Shown here piece after piece: positions 1 through 8,759 of a stretch of DNA of 64,000 nucleotides. Under the pieces are notes generated by a model. The model was not told where the DNA came from, made no database searches, and saw only the letters and a list, made by a program, of their open reading frames with translations. Made by a program: the position numbers and the translations under genes. Position 1 is the stretch's first letter. Each line of letters opens with the position of its first letter. Source of the stretch: Agromyces sp. SYSU T00194 (GTDB taxonomy: Bacteria; Actinomycetota; Actinomycetes; Actinomycetales; Microbacteriaceae); NCBI RefSeq assembly GCF_040496035.1, contig NZ_JBEPJZ010000001.1:1364001-1428000 (forward strand), in the 5' to 3' direction.

Positions 1-224
1 ACCGTGCCGCGGCAGAACAGCTCGACGTACGCCTCGGTGCTCATGCCGTCGACCGTCGGGTCGACCTGGATCGTGAACGCCCGGATGACGCCGTCTGCGA
101 CGAGGCGGTCGACGCGGCGCTTCACCGCGGATGCGGACAGTCCGACGGTCGACCCGATGTCGCCGTAGCTCGCACGTGCGTTCTGACGCAGGAGGTCGAG
201 GATGCTGCGATCGAGGTTGTCCAT
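1..224 (-). CDS. Lrp/AsnC family transcriptional regulator, C-terminus beyond window
   Basis: The 74 visible codons run MDNLDRSILDLL... and form the N-terminal winged helix-turn-helix of the Lrp/AsnC family: helix 1, then the recognition segment with SASAVKRRVDRL (about residues 30-41), then the wing. The last visible residues (STEAYVELF) begin the ligand-sensing RAM/AsnC domain, which lies beyond base 1. Lrp/AsnC proteins sense amino acids. This one is divergent from the luciferase-like gene and about 1.2 kb upstream of ddaH-rocD, so control of arginine/ornithine catabolism is a reasonable inference. The start at 224 is the first ATG that gives a full family N-terminus. Confidence 0.9.
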   Translation of the reverse strand, partial: MDNLDRSILDLLRQNARASYGDIGSTVGLSASAVKRRVDRLVADGVIRAFTIQVDPTVDGMSTEAYVELFCRGT

Positions 225-391
225 GCGGGGGAGTGTAGGCGGGATCGTTGCGTCATGGGACCCCGCGACGCAGCATCTCGCGCGCTCGTGATCGAATCGA
301 TGCAGAGTCGGGCGTCCGGCGGCACGGATCGCCCAGGTACCGCGACGCGTCGGCCGGAGGCATCCGGTCATCGGTGCCCGTCGATTGTGCA

Positions 392-428
392 CGAATCGAT
401 TCGACGCCGGCCCGAATTCGCCTAGCGT
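392..428 (+). promoter_or_regulatory. Palindrome plus -10 box before the luciferase-like gene
   Basis: A perfect 12-base palindrome cgaatcgattcg (392-403) is followed by a TAGCGT -10-like box (423-428). The box ends seven bases before the ATG at 436, which suggests a leaderless transcript because no Shine-Dalgarno sequence is seen. The palindrome falls where a -35 box would be, so a repressor could block polymerase there. Its core gaatcgattc is identical to the core of the LacI-type site at 41523-41534. The regulator is not known. Confidence 0.45.
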
Positions 429-435
429 GGAACCC

Positions 436-1230
436 ATGCTGACTGACACCCCCGTACGCCTCGGCGTCCAGCTCCACCCGCAGCACACGACCGCCCAGCA
501 GATGCGGGACGCGGTGCTGCGCTCGGAGGAGCTCGGCGTCGACATCGTCTTCAACTGGGACCACTTCTACCCGCTCTACGGCGAGGCCGACGGCCCGCAC
601 TTCGAGTCGTGGACCCTGCTCGCCGCCTGGGCCGAGCAGACCGAGCGCGTCGAGCTCGGCGCGCTCGTGAACTGCAACAGCTACCGCAACCCCGACCTGC
701 AGGCCGACATGGCCCGCACGATCGACCACATCAGCGCCAAGGGCGGCGAGGGCCGCTTCATCTTCGGCACCGGCTCGGGCTGGTTCGAGCGCGACTACGA
801 CGAGTACGGCTACGACTTCGGCAGCGTCGGTTCGCGCCTCGACGACCTCACCGACGCGCTGCCGCGCATCGAGGCCCGCTGGGCGAAGCTCAACCCTGCG
901 CCGACGCGCGACATCCCGGTGCTCATCGGCGGCAAGGGCGAGCAGAAGACGCTGAAGCTCGTGGCCAAGCACGCCGACGTCTGGCACAGCTTCGTCAAGC
1001 CCGACGAGATCGCGCACAAGGTCTCGGTCATCGACGCGTGGGGCGAGAAGGTCGGGCGCGACACGTCGGGCATCGTGGTCTCGAACGAGCTCGCGCGCGC
1101 CGACGACGAGAAGGCCGACGCGTACTACGACGCGGGCGTGCGCATGTTCACGCTCGGCCTCAACGGGCCCGACTACGACGTGACCGAGGTCAAGCGCTGG
1201 CTCGCCTGGCGCGACGCCAAGAACGCCTGA
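436..1230 (+). CDS. LLM class F420-dependent oxidoreductase
   Basis: This 264-residue protein has the luciferase-like monooxygenase TIM-barrel pattern: LGVQLHPQHT at the N-terminus (strand 1), VFNWDHFYPL, the cofactor-loop segment FGTGSGWFERDYDEYG, and a C-terminal region with VLIGGKGEQKTLKL (about residues 159-172). Actinobacterial members bind coenzyme F420 and carry out hydride-transfer reductions; the substrate cannot be read from sequence. An upstream in-frame TTG at 385 would add 17 unconserved residues and was not chosen. It stands alone between a divergent Lrp gene and a strong hairpin terminator. Confidence 0.85.
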   Translation: MLTDTPVRLGVQLHPQHTTAQQMRDAVLRSEELGVDIVFNWDHFYPLYGEADGPHFESWTLLAAWAEQTERVELGALVNCNSYRNPDLQADMARTIDHISAKGGEGRFIFGTGSGWFERDYDEYGYDFGSVGSRLDDLTDALPRIEARWAKLNPAPTRDIPVLIGGKGEQKTLKLVAKHADVWHSFVKPDEIAHKVSVIDAWGEKVGRDTSGIVVSNELARADDEKADAYYDAGVRMFTLGLNGPDYDVTEVKRWLAWRDAKNA

Positions 1231-1241
1231 CCCGGGGTCGA

Positions 1242-1294
1242 GAGGCGCACGGATGCTGCGTGCCGACGCTGAGCACGCAGCATCCGTGCGCCTC
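1242..1294. terminator. Perfect 22-bp stem hairpin
   Basis: Arms 1242-1263 and 1273-1294 are exact reverse complements of 22 bases around a 9-base loop. It begins 12 bases after the stop of the luciferase-like gene and lies 167 bases before ddaH. There is no U tract, as is usual for GC-rich actinobacteria. The arms contain GGATGC and GCATCC, the motif that recurs across the window. Confidence 0.75.
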
Positions 1295-1460
1295 GATCGC
1301 TGTCGTGCAGCGCTCGGGCGTGTGACACTGGAAACGGCGTCCCGCACCGTCTGCGGGGCTCGAGGAGAGTGACCTGGTCCGCCGACACCCTGCGGCGTCG
1401 CCGCGGCTGCCGGTCCTCGCCGGCACCGTTGCACCGCCGCCGACGAGTGAAGGAGGCGCG

Positions 1461-2372
1461 ATGTCGATCGCCACAGACAACCCCACCGACGAGCAGGCCC
1501 TGACCACCGGCCCGGCCGGTTCCGGCGCCCTGGCCCGCACGACCGCCGCCCGCCCCGAGCGCAGGGCGGTGCGGAAGACGGTGCTGATGTGCCGCCCCGA
1601 GCACTTCACGGTGGTCTACCGCATCAACCCGTGGATGAACCCCGCCCTGCCGACCGACACGAGCCTCGCGGTGCAGCAGTGGCAGGCCCTGTACGACACG
1701 TACGTGCAGCTCGGCTACGACGTGCAGCTCATCGACCCGATCGCCGGGCTGCCCGACATGGTCTACGCGGCCAACGGCGGATTCGTGCTCGACGGCATCG
1801 CCTACGGCGCGAGCTTCACCCACCCCGAGCGGCAGGCCGAGGGCCCCGCCTACATGGACTGGTTCGATGCGGCCGGGTTCCGCGTGCACCGCCCGGTCGA
1901 GATCAACGAGGGGGAGGGCGACTTCCTGCTCGTCGGCGACGCGATCCTCGCCGGCACCGGCTTCCGCAGCGACTCCCGTTCGCACGAGGAGATCGGCCGG
2001 GTGTTCGGTCGCGAGGTCGTGACCCTGCGCCTGGTGAACCCGAGCTACTACCACCTCGACACCGCGCTCGCGGTGCTCGACCCCACGCCCGGCCGCGAGC
2101 ACATCGCCTACCTGCCGACTGCGTTCGACGAGGCGTCCCGCGCCGTGCTCGAGGCCCGCTACCCCGACGCGATCATCGTGTCGGAGGAGGACGCCGCGAT
2201 CCTCGGCCTCAACTCGTTCAGCGACAACCGCAACGTCGTCATCGCCGCCCGCGCGGAAGGCTTCGCCGAGCAGCTGCGCGCCCACGGCTACACCCCGATC
2301 GGCGTCGACCTCTCCGAGCTGCTGCTCGGCGGCGGCGGCGTGAAGTGCTGCACCCTGGAGCTGCGCCGATGA
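1461..2372 (+). CDS. ddaH: Dimethylargininase (N(omega),N(omega)-dimethylarginine dimethylaminohydrolase)
   Basis: The 303-residue protein belongs to the amidinotransferase/arginine-deiminase superfamily and is predicted to convert methylated arginine (or a related guanidino compound) to citrulline and an amine. Visible hallmarks are the N-terminal MCRPEHFTVVY strand, NEGEGDFLLVG (substrate-binding acidic residues), catalytic His198 in YYHLD, and the nucleophile region GGGGVKCCTLEL with Cys296/Cys297. An excellent Shine-Dalgarno (aaggagg) precedes the ATG. The stop overlaps the start of rocD (ATGA), so the two are translationally coupled; citrulline/ornithine chemistry fits a joint route. Related actinobacterial proteins are sometimes labelled simply as amidinotransferases, so the exact substrate is uncertain. 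Confidence 0.85.
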   Translation: MSIATDNPTDEQALTTGPAGSGALARTTAARPERRAVRKTVLMCRPEHFTVVYRINPWMNPALPTDTSLAVQQWQALYDTYVQLGYDVQLIDPIAGLPDMVYAANGGFVLDGIAYGASFTHPERQAEGPAYMDWFDAAGFRVHRPVEINEGEGDFLLVGDAILAGTGFRSDSRSHEEIGRVFGREVVTLRLVNPSYYHLDTALAVLDPTPGREHIAYLPTAFDEASRAVLEARYPDAIIVSEEDAAILGLNSFSDNRNVVIAARAEGFAEQLRAHGYTPIGVDLSELLLGGGGVKCCTLELRR

Positions 2373-3595
2373 TCCACACCGCCGAGAACGCCACCGAAGC
2401 CGCGATCGCCCTCGAGGAGGCGCACGCGGCGCACAACTACCACCCGCTGCCCGTGGTCGTCGCCTCGGGCGAGGGCGCCTGGGTGACGGATGTCGAGGGG
2501 CGACGCTACCTCGACTGCCTCGCCGCCTACTCGGCGGTGAACTTCGGGCACGGGCATCCGCAGCTCGTCGCCGCCGCGCACGCGCAGCTCGACCGCATCA
2601 CGCTCACCAGCCGCGCGTTCCACAACGACCGGCTCGGGCCGTTCGTGACCGAGCTCGCCGAACTCGTCGGCATGGACATGGTGCTGCCGATGAACACGGG
2701 CGCCGAGGCGGTCGAGTCGGCGATCAAGGTCGCGCGCGCCTGGGGGTACCGGGTCAAGGGCGTGCCGACGGATGCCGCGAACATCGTCGTCATGGCCGGC
2801 AACTTCCACGGCCGCACCACCACGATCGTCTCGTTCAGCGACGACCCCGACGCGCGCGCCGACTTCGGCCCGTTCACGCCGGGCTTCCGGGCGGTGCCCT
2901 ACGGCGACGCCGACGCGGCGGCCGACGCGATCGACGCGAACACCGTTGCGGTGCTCGTCGAGCCGATCCAGGGCGAGGCGGGCATCGTCGTGCCGCCGGC
3001 CGACTTCCTGCCGCGGGTGCGCGAGCTGTGCGACGCGAACGGCGTGCTGCTCATCGCCGACGAGATCCAGTCGGGGCTCGGCCGCACCGGCTCGACGCTC
3101 GCGTGCGACCTGGTCGGCGTGCGCCCCGACCTCGTGACGCTCGGCAAGGCGCTCGGCGGCGGCATCGTGCCGGTGTCGGCCGTCGTCGGCAGCGCCGACG
3201 TGCTCGGCGTGCTGCGGCCCGGCGAGCACGGCTCGACGTTCGGCGGCAACCCGCTGGCCGCCGCGGTTGGCCTCGAGGTCGTGCGGCTGCTCGCGAGCGG
3301 CGAGCCCCAGGCCCGCGCGCGCGACCTCGGGGCGCGGCTGCGCGCCCGGCTCGACGCGCTCGTCGGGCGCGGCGTCGTCGCCGTGCGCGGCGCCGGGCTC
3401 TGGGCGGGCATCGACATCGACCCCGCGCTCGGCACGGGCCGCGAGGTCTGCGAGGCGCTCATGCGCCGCGGAGTGCTGGCGAAGGACACCCACGGGTCGA
3501 CGATCCGGCTCGCGCCGCCGATCGTCGTCGAGGCATCCGACCTCGACTGGGCCGTCGACCAGCTCGAGGCCGTGCTCGCGGAGCTCGCCGGCTGA
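2369..3595 (+). CDS. rocD: Ornithine--oxo-acid transaminase
   Basis: A 408-residue class-III PLP aminotransferase that transfers the delta-amino group of ornithine to 2-oxoglutarate, giving glutamate semialdehyde. Visible features are the N-terminal NYHPLPVV and YLDCLAAYSAVNFGHGHP, the cofactor-binding MNTGAEAVESAIK, EPIQGEAG, the metal/PLP Asp in LIADEIQSGLGRTG, and the Schiff-base Lys260 in LVTLGKALGGG. Length matches the family. It overlaps ddaH by four bases, so the pair likely channels guanidino or ornithine compounds to glutamate. A longer open frame begins inside ddaH, but the family N-terminus starts at this ATG. Confidence 0.95.
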   Translation: MIHTAENATEAAIALEEAHAAHNYHPLPVVVASGEGAWVTDVEGRRYLDCLAAYSAVNFGHGHPQLVAAAHAQLDRITLTSRAFHNDRLGPFVTELAELVGMDMVLPMNTGAEAVESAIKVARAWGYRVKGVPTDAANIVVMAGNFHGRTTTIVSFSDDPDARADFGPFTPGFRAVPYGDADAAADAIDANTVAVLVEPIQGEAGIVVPPADFLPRVRELCDANGVLLIADEIQSGLGRTGSTLACDLVGVRPDLVTLGKALGGGIVPVSAVVGSADVLGVLRPGEHGSTFGGNPLAAAVGLEVVRLLASGEPQARARDLGARLRARLDALVGRGVVAVRGAGLWAGIDIDPALGTGREVCEALMRRGVLAKDTHGSTIRLAPPIVVEASDLDWAVDQLEAVLAELAG

Positions 3596-3620
3596 GCCGG
3601 TGGGCTGCGCTGCTCAGGAA

Positions 3621-3704
3621 CCTGGGCCGGATCCCAGGAGCCACGGCGGGCGACACGCCGTGTGAGGCGGTTGCTCGGGCGCCGAGGTCCTGAGAAGCGA
3701 CCTC
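3621..3704. terminator. Series of short hairpins between convergent genes
   Basis: Three hairpins lie between the convergent rocD and MFS genes: 3621-3638 (6-bp arms cctggg/cccagg), 3642-3662 (cacggcg/cgccgtg) and 3684-3704 (gaggtc/gacctc). The last ends two bases before the MFS stop codon. They probably act as a two-way terminator. Confidence 0.5.
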
Positions 3705-3705
3705 C

Positions 3706-4995
3706 TCAGGGCCGGCGCTCGGCGACGCGCGTCGACGTGAGGGCGAGCACGAGGAACGCGACGGTGCTGCCGACGAGCACCGCGAGCGGCAGCGCCCACC
3801 CCGAGGTCGCCTCGTGCAGCGCGCCGAGCAGCGGCGGGCTGAGGGCCGCCACGAGGTAGCCGCCGCCCTGCACGATCGCGGACATGCCGGCCGCCTCGCG
3901 GTCGCTGCGCGCGCGCCGCACCATGACCGTGAAGATGACGACGAACCCGCCGCCCTGCGCGACCCCGCCGATGACCTCCCACAGCACGTACGCCTCGGGC
4001 GCGACGAGCAGGCCCACCGGCAGGCTCACCCAGAGCGCGCCGACCAGGGCCGCGGGCACCCACTGCGGGGCACGCGCGCCGACCAGCGGCACGCCCAGCG
4101 CGCCGACGATCGCCGCGACCTGGAACACCGACGATGCGACGCCGGCTCCGACCGCGTCGATCCCGTGCAGGTCCGACAGCATCGACGGCAGCCACGACGT
4201 GAAGCCGTAGTACGACCACGCCTGCGCCGCGAAGGCGAGGGTCAGCAGCCACGTGAGCGGGTTGCGCCATGCGGAGTCCTGCGCGCCCGAGCGGTCGCTG
4301 CGCCGGTGGTCCACGATCGTGATGCCGCCCGTGAGGGCCTCCGGCGGTGCCGGCGCCGCCGACTCGGTGTGCGGCGGTGCCTGCGGGACGTGCGGCGACC
4401 GGCGGGCGCTGGCGTTCCGGCGACGCAGGTACGCGCTCCACACGACGAGCGCGGCGATCACGAGCACGCCCCAGGCGGTCGTCGCCGCGCGCCAGCCCAC
4501 GAGATCGGCGAGCGGGGCCGTCGCGAGGGTGGTGAGCATCGTGCCGACGTTGAACATCGCGGCGTAGCCGCCGGTGACGAGTGTCGCGCGCTCGGGTGGC
4601 ACGTCGCGTCGGATGACCACGGGCATGACCACGTTGCCGATGGTGATGGCGACCCCGATCACGACCATGCCGGCGAACGCCAAGGCGGTGCCGGCGCTCG
4701 CGCGGATGATCGTGCCGGCGAGGACCCCGACGAGGGCGATGAGCACGGCACGCTCGGCCCCGCTCAGCCGGATCACGAGCGCCGCGATCGGCGTGGCCAG
4801 CGCGAAGCAGAGCACGGCGAGCGTCGTCAGGAGCCCCGCGGTGGCGGGGGTCAGGCCGAGGTCGTCCTCGATGCGCTCGATCACCGGTGCGAGTGCGACG
4901 ATGGGCGCACGCAGGTTCAGGGCGACGAGCATGATGCCCGCCGTGAGCAGCCACGGGAACGCGCGGCCGGCTGCGTCCCGGTCTGGAGGTGTCAC
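3706..4995 (-). CDS. MFS transporter, CynX/NimT-like
   Basis: A 429-residue, 12-helix major facilitator protein. The first helix segment LLTAGIMLVALNLRAPIVAL with the conserved NLR-P is typical of the CynX/NimT (cyanate/nitroimidazole) group. A polar central loop near residues 195-225 (SAYLRRRNASARRS...) separates the two six-helix halves. The substrate is unknown. The GTG at 4995 was chosen because it precedes a normal cytoplasmic N-terminus (TPPDRDAAGRAFPW); the longer frame reading upstream to 5226 crosses the divergent POT gene. It is divergent from the POT transporter and convergent with rocD. Confidence 0.85.
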   Translation of the reverse strand: MTPPDRDAAGRAFPWLLTAGIMLVALNLRAPIVALAPVIERIEDDLGLTPATAGLLTTLAVLCFALATPIAALVIRLSGAERAVLIALVGVLAGTIIRASAGTALAFAGMVVIGVAITIGNVVMPVVIRRDVPPERATLVTGGYAAMFNVGTMLTTLATAPLADLVGWRAATTAWGVLVIAALVVWSAYLRRRNASARRSPHVPQAPPHTESAAPAPPEALTGGITIVDHRRSDRSGAQDSAWRNPLTWLLTLAFAAQAWSYYGFTSWLPSMLSDLHGIDAVGAGVASSVFQVAAIVGALGVPLVGARAPQWVPAALVGALWVSLPVGLLVAPEAYVLWEVIGGVAQGGGFVVIFTVMVRRARSDREAAGMSAIVQGGGYLVAALSPPLLGALHEATSGWALPLAVLVGSTVAFLVLALTSTRVAERRP

Positions 4996-5086
4996 TGCGT
5001 CCGATCGTACGCGGTGACCGGTGGGGGCCCCGGTCCGGCCGGGGCATCCGTCGTCGACCGCACTCGACCCGCGGGCGCCACGGGCA

Positions 5087-5092
5087 TAGCAT
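5087..5092 (+). promoter_or_regulatory. Leaderless-type -10 box of the POT transporter gene
   Basis: TAGCAT ends exactly six bases before the ATG at 5099, with no Shine-Dalgarno sequence between. The same TAGNNT-six-base-start arrangement occurs at 6643 and at 47313, supporting a leaderless transcript. Confidence 0.45.
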
Positions 5093-5098
5093 GACGCC

Positions 5099-6616
5099 AT
5101 GAGCGACGATGTCGCCGAGCCCGCGCCGGGGGACGCGAGCCCTTCGGAGGGCGAGCCCCGCCTGCCGGGTGTCGGCACGACGGACGACCACGGGTTCTTC
5201 GGGCAGCCGCGCGCGCTCGCCAACATCTTCGGCGTGGAGATGTGGGAGCGGTTCAGCTTCTACGGCATGCAGGGCATCCTGCTGCTGTACCTGTACTACT
5301 CCGCGTCCGAGGGCGGCCTCGGCATGGAGCAGTCGACGGCGGCCGGCATCGTCGGCGCCTACGGGGGAGCGGTCTACCTGTCGACCGTGCTCGGCGCCTG
5401 GATCGCCGACCGGCTGTTCGGCTCGGAACGGGTGCTGTTCTGGAGCGCCGTCGTCATCATGTTCGGGCACATCGCGCTCGCGCTGCTGCCGGGGTTCTGG
5501 GGCGTCGGCGTCGGGTTGATCCTGGTGGCGCTCGGCAGCGGTGGGCTGAAGGCGAACGCCACCGCCGTCGTGGGCACGCTCTACCGCCCGGAGGACCCGC
5601 GGCGCGACGCCGGCTTCTCGCTGTTCTACCTCGGCATCAACCTCGGGGCGTTCCTGGGGCCGCTGCTGACCGGGCTGCTGCAGTCGACCATGGGGTTCCA
5701 CTGGGGCTTCGGCCTGGCCGCGGTCGGCATGGCGATCGGCCTCATCCAGTACTCGTTCGGCCGCCGGCGCATCCCCGACGTCGCTCGCGAGGTCCCCAAC
5801 CCGCTGCCCGCCGATCGCCGGGTGATCGCGGCGGTGATCGCGGCCGTCGCGATCGTGCTGGTCCTGGTCGGCGTGCTGCTCGGACTCGTGAACGCCAACA
5901 ACCTCGTGACCCTCGTGATCGCGGGCACCGTCATCGCGGCGATCGCGTACTTCGCCGTCATCCTGACGTCGCAGCGCATCGACGCGACCGAGCGGTCGCG
6001 CGTCTACGCGTTCATCCCCCTGTTCATCACGAGCGTCGGCTTCTGGTCGCTGTACCAGCAGCAGTTCACCGTGCTCACGATCTACTCCGACGAGCAGCTC
6101 GACCGGTCGATCCTCGGCTGGGAGATGCCCGTGCCGTGGGTGCAGTCGATCAACCCGATCTTCATCATCATCCTGTCGGGCGTCTTCGCCGCGCTCTGGA
6201 CCAAGCTCGGCACCAGGCAGCCGTCGACCCCCGTGAAGTTCGCGCTCGGGACCGTGGTGATGGGGGTCGCGTTCCTGCTGTTCCTCCCGTTCGCCGACGG
6301 CGGCAAGAACTCCACGCCGCTGCTGTGGATGGTGCTCATCCTCTTCACGTTCACCGTCGCCGAGCTGCTGCTGTCGCCCGTGGGGCTCTCGGTCGCGACG
6401 AAGCTCGCCCCCGCCATCTTCCGCACGCAGATGGTCGCGCTGTTCTTCCTGTCGATCGCGCTCGGCACGTCGATCGCCGGGCTCCTCGCCGAGTTCTACA
6501 CGCGGGTCAACGAGGCCACGTACTTCGGGGTGCTGGGCGCGATCGCCATCGTGATCGGCGCGTGCCTGTTCCTCGCCGTGCGCCCGGTGCTGCGGCTCAT
6601 GCGGGGTGTGCGCTGA
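5099..6616 (+). CDS. POT/PTR family proton-coupled peptide transporter
   Basis: A 505-residue membrane protein with the POT signature VEMWERFSFYGMQGILLLY (helix 1, the E-x-x-E-R-F type motif for proton coupling), GAWIADRLFGSERVLFW, and the second family motif around FYLGINLGAFLGPLL. Fourteen hydrophobic segments can be drawn, as in bacterial DtpT-like carriers. It imports di- and tripeptides with protons. The N-terminal 40 residues are acidic and cytoplasmic. It stands alone with its own promoter and is followed 38 bases later by the mannosyltransferase gene, which has its own -10 box. Confidence 0.92.
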   Translation: MSDDVAEPAPGDASPSEGEPRLPGVGTTDDHGFFGQPRALANIFGVEMWERFSFYGMQGILLLYLYYSASEGGLGMEQSTAAGIVGAYGGAVYLSTVLGAWIADRLFGSERVLFWSAVVIMFGHIALALLPGFWGVGVGLILVALGSGGLKANATAVVGTLYRPEDPRRDAGFSLFYLGINLGAFLGPLLTGLLQSTMGFHWGFGLAAVGMAIGLIQYSFGRRRIPDVAREVPNPLPADRRVIAAVIAAVAIVLVLVGVLLGLVNANNLVTLVIAGTVIAAIAYFAVILTSQRIDATERSRVYAFIPLFITSVGFWSLYQQQFTVLTIYSDEQLDRSILGWEMPVPWVQSINPIFIIILSGVFAALWTKLGTRQPSTPVKFALGTVVMGVAFLLFLPFADGGKNSTPLLWMVLILFTFTVAELLLSPVGLSVATKLAPAIFRTQMVALFFLSIALGTSIAGLLAEFYTRVNEATYFGVLGAIAIVIGACLFLAVRPVLRLMRGVR

Positions 6617-6642
6617 CCCGACGCGCGGCATGCCGTTCGCGC

Positions 6643-6648
6643 TAGGCT
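6643..6648 (+). promoter_or_regulatory. Leaderless-type -10 box (TAGGCT) of the mannosyltransferase gene
   Basis: TAGGCT is followed by exactly six bases and then the ATG at 6655. There is no ribosome binding site, so the transcript is probably leaderless. Confidence 0.5.
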
Positions 6649-6654
6649 GCGCGC

Positions 6655-7461
6655 ATGTCGAACACGCTCGTGGTCATTCCCACGTACGACGAGCGGGAGA
6701 ACCTCGGGCCGATCGTCGCCCGCGTCCGCGCGGCCGTTCCCGACGCCTCGGTGCTGGTCGTCGACGACAGCTCGCCCGACGGCACGGGTGAGCTCGCCGA
6801 CGAGATGGCGACGCGTGACGCGGCCCTGCACGTGCTGCATCGCGCCGGCAAGGAGGGACTCGGAGCGGCCTACCTCCACGCGTTCGACTGGGCCCTCGAG
6901 CGCGGGTACGACCCGGTCGTGCAGATGGACGCCGACGGCTCGCACCTGCCCGAGGAGCTGCCGCGACTGCTGGCACGGCTCGAGGCGGCGGATGCCTCCG
7001 GCACGACGCCCGACGTCGTCGTGGGCTCGCGCTGGGTCGACGGGGGGTCGGTGGAGAACTGGCCCACGCACCGGCGGCTGGTGTCCCGCATGGGGAGCGC
7101 CTACGCGCACCTGGTGCTGCGCCTTCCGGCGCGCGACGCGACGGCGGGCTACCGGGTGTTCCGCGCCGACGCGCTGCGCCGGATCGACCTCGCCGACGTG
7201 CACTCGCGCGGGTACGGGTTCCAGGTGGACGTGCTCTGGCATGCGCACCGCGCCGGGCTCGTGGTGGCCGAGGAGCCCGTGCGATTCGTCGACCGCGAGC
7301 ACGGGGCGAGCAAGATGAGCGTCGGCATCGCGGTCGAGGCCGCGCTGCGCGTGACGGGCTGGGGCCTGCGCGGGTGGTGGGACGCGCTCCGCGGGCGTGG
7401 TCGCCCGTCGCGGCGCGACGCGGTCGGCTCCGTCGCGGGCGGTTCCGCCGGCGACGCCTGA
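6655..7461 (+). CDS. Polyprenol monophosphomannose synthase (GT2)
   Basis: A 268-residue GT-A fold glycosyltransferase of the dolichol-phosphate-mannose synthase family. It transfers mannose from GDP-mannose to polyprenol phosphate, giving the donor for extracytoplasmic mannosylation of lipoglycans and proteins in actinobacteria. Motifs: LVVIPTYDERENL at the N-terminus, VVDDSSPDGTGELAD, the metal-binding QMDADGSHLPEEL, VVGSRWVDGGSVENW and the C-terminal VPVRF-like segment EEPVRFVDREHGASKMS. It lacks the membrane domain found in some fused homologues, so it is a soluble or membrane-associated catalytic unit. It ends ten bases from the convergent ROK gene. Confidence 0.92.
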   Translation: MSNTLVVIPTYDERENLGPIVARVRAAVPDASVLVVDDSSPDGTGELADEMATRDAALHVLHRAGKEGLGAAYLHAFDWALERGYDPVVQMDADGSHLPEELPRLLARLEAADASGTTPDVVVGSRWVDGGSVENWPTHRRLVSRMGSAYAHLVLRLPARDATAGYRVFRADALRRIDLADVHSRGYGFQVDVLWHAHRAGLVVAEEPVRFVDREHGASKMSVGIAVEAALRVTGWGLRGWWDALRGRGRPSRRDAVGSVAGGSAGDA

Positions 7462-7471
7462 GGCGCCCGGG

Positions 7472-8701
7472 TCAGACGGCCAGCTGCAGCGGGTCGGCGA
7501 GCAGGCGCGACCGTGCGCTGGCGAACCCGCCGAGCAGCGCGGCGTCGGTTCCGGCGGCGGCGGCGAGCACCAGCGGCACCTGCTCGGGATCGTCGCTGAG
7601 GAACCCGTCGGTCGCGACCGCGTCGGCGATGTCGCCGACGAGCTCGGCCCAGTAGCCGCCGACCACGATCGCCGACGGGTCGAGGGCGGTGTCGAGCGCG
7701 CGCAGCGCGCGCCCGATCCAGAGCACCGCGTCGTTCCACGACCAGACCGCGTGCTGGTCGTTGGCGTCGATGCGGTCGCGCAGCTCCTCGAGCGCGGCGG
7801 CCAGGCCGTGCTCGCGTCGCAGCTCGGTCAGGCCCGCGCGCTCGAGCACGATCTCGGGACCGGCGATCGTGACGAGGCAGCCGTGCTGTCCGCAGCGGCA
7901 GGGCACCCCGGTGGGATCGATCGCGAGGTGCCCGAGCGCCCCGGCGGATCCGAAGGCGCCCGGCAGGACCGCGCCGTCGACGACGACCGCGCCGCCGAGG
8001 CCGCTCTGGCCGGAGACGTACACGAACCCGCGCGGGGCGTCGGGCGCGTCGAGTTCGGCGTGCGCCGCCGCGGTGCCCTCGCCGAGCAGCGTCACCGCCT
8101 GGGGCAGGCCGGGCTCGAGCGCGAGCAGGCGCGGCATCCGCTCCCGCAGGCCCCCGATGACGTCGACGTCGCGCCAGCCCAGCTCGTGGTCGACGCGCAC
8201 GATGGCGGGCTCGCCGCCGACGACGCCCGAGGCGACCAGGGTGACGGCGCCGACCCGGCGGTCGCGCTGGTCGGCGGCGCCGATCGCCGCGTCGAGCACC
8301 TGCGCGAGGACGTCGAGCACGGTGCCCGGGTCCTCGACGGGGCCGCCGTGGCGGGCGGTGAATCGTGCGAGCTCGTCGCCGGAGATCGCGTGCAGCACGG
8401 CGACGGCCGCGTCGGCGTCGATGCGCGCCGTGATGAGGGCGAGGTCGTCGGTGGCCAGGCGCAGCACCGTGCGCGGCCGGCCGCCGCCGTTCCCACCGCC
8501 GACGGTCGCCTCGCGCACGACGCCGGCGTCGATGAGGGTGGACGCGAGCGTGCGGATGGATCCCCGTGCGAGGCCCGTCGCGTCGGCGAGCTCGGTCCGC
8601 GAGACCGGCCCCTCGGCGGCGAGCCGCCCGACGACCAGCGCGAGGTTCCGCGTGCGTGCGTCGGGATCCGCCATCGGTGCGCGCGCCATGGCGTCCCCCA
8701 T
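7472..8701 (-). CDS. ROK family transcriptional repressor (XylR/NagC-like)
   Basis: A 409-residue protein with an N-terminal helix-turn-helix (GPVSRTELADATGLARGSIRTL, about residues 30-50) fused to a ROK sugar-kinase-like domain. The zinc motif CRCGQHGCL is present in the form C-x-C-G-x-x-G-C. The sugar-binding region reads ALGHLAIDP before it. Such proteins repress sugar genes and are released by a sugar ligand. The start is uncertain: 8719, 8701 and 8689 are in-frame ATGs; 8701 is preferred because gagggg lies seven bases before it. Its target may be the nearby GH3 gene or a distant operon. Confidence 0.85.
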   Translation of the reverse strand: MGDAMARAPMADPDARTRNLALVVGRLAAEGPVSRTELADATGLARGSIRTLASTLIDAGVVREATVGGGNGGGRPRTVLRLATDDLALITARIDADAAVAVLHAISGDELARFTARHGGPVEDPGTVLDVLAQVLDAAIGAADQRDRRVGAVTLVASGVVGGEPAIVRVDHELGWRDVDVIGGLRERMPRLLALEPGLPQAVTLLGEGTAAAHAELDAPDAPRGFVYVSGQSGLGGAVVVDGAVLPGAFGSAGALGHLAIDPTGVPCRCGQHGCLVTIAGPEIVLERAGLTELRREHGLAAALEELRDRIDANDQHAVWSWNDAVLWIGRALRALDTALDPSAIVVGGYWAELVGDIADAVATDGFLSDDPEQVPLVLAAAAGTDAALLGGFASARSRLLADPLQLAV

Positions 8702-8759
8702 CCGTTCCCCTCGGATCATGTCGCCAGCATGGCACACGCCGGGCGCGCGGGGGAGTCCC

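Noticed and set aside
385..435. N-terminal extension of the luciferase-like protein from a TTG
   Set aside because: The 17 added residues are not family-like and a palindrome and -10 box lie in this stretch.
3614..6631. Very long minus-strand open frame (about 1000 codons)
   Set aside because: It is antisense to or out of frame with the two transporter genes; its translation is Arg/Ala/Pro/His-rich without domains, as expected for a shadow frame in GC-rich DNA.
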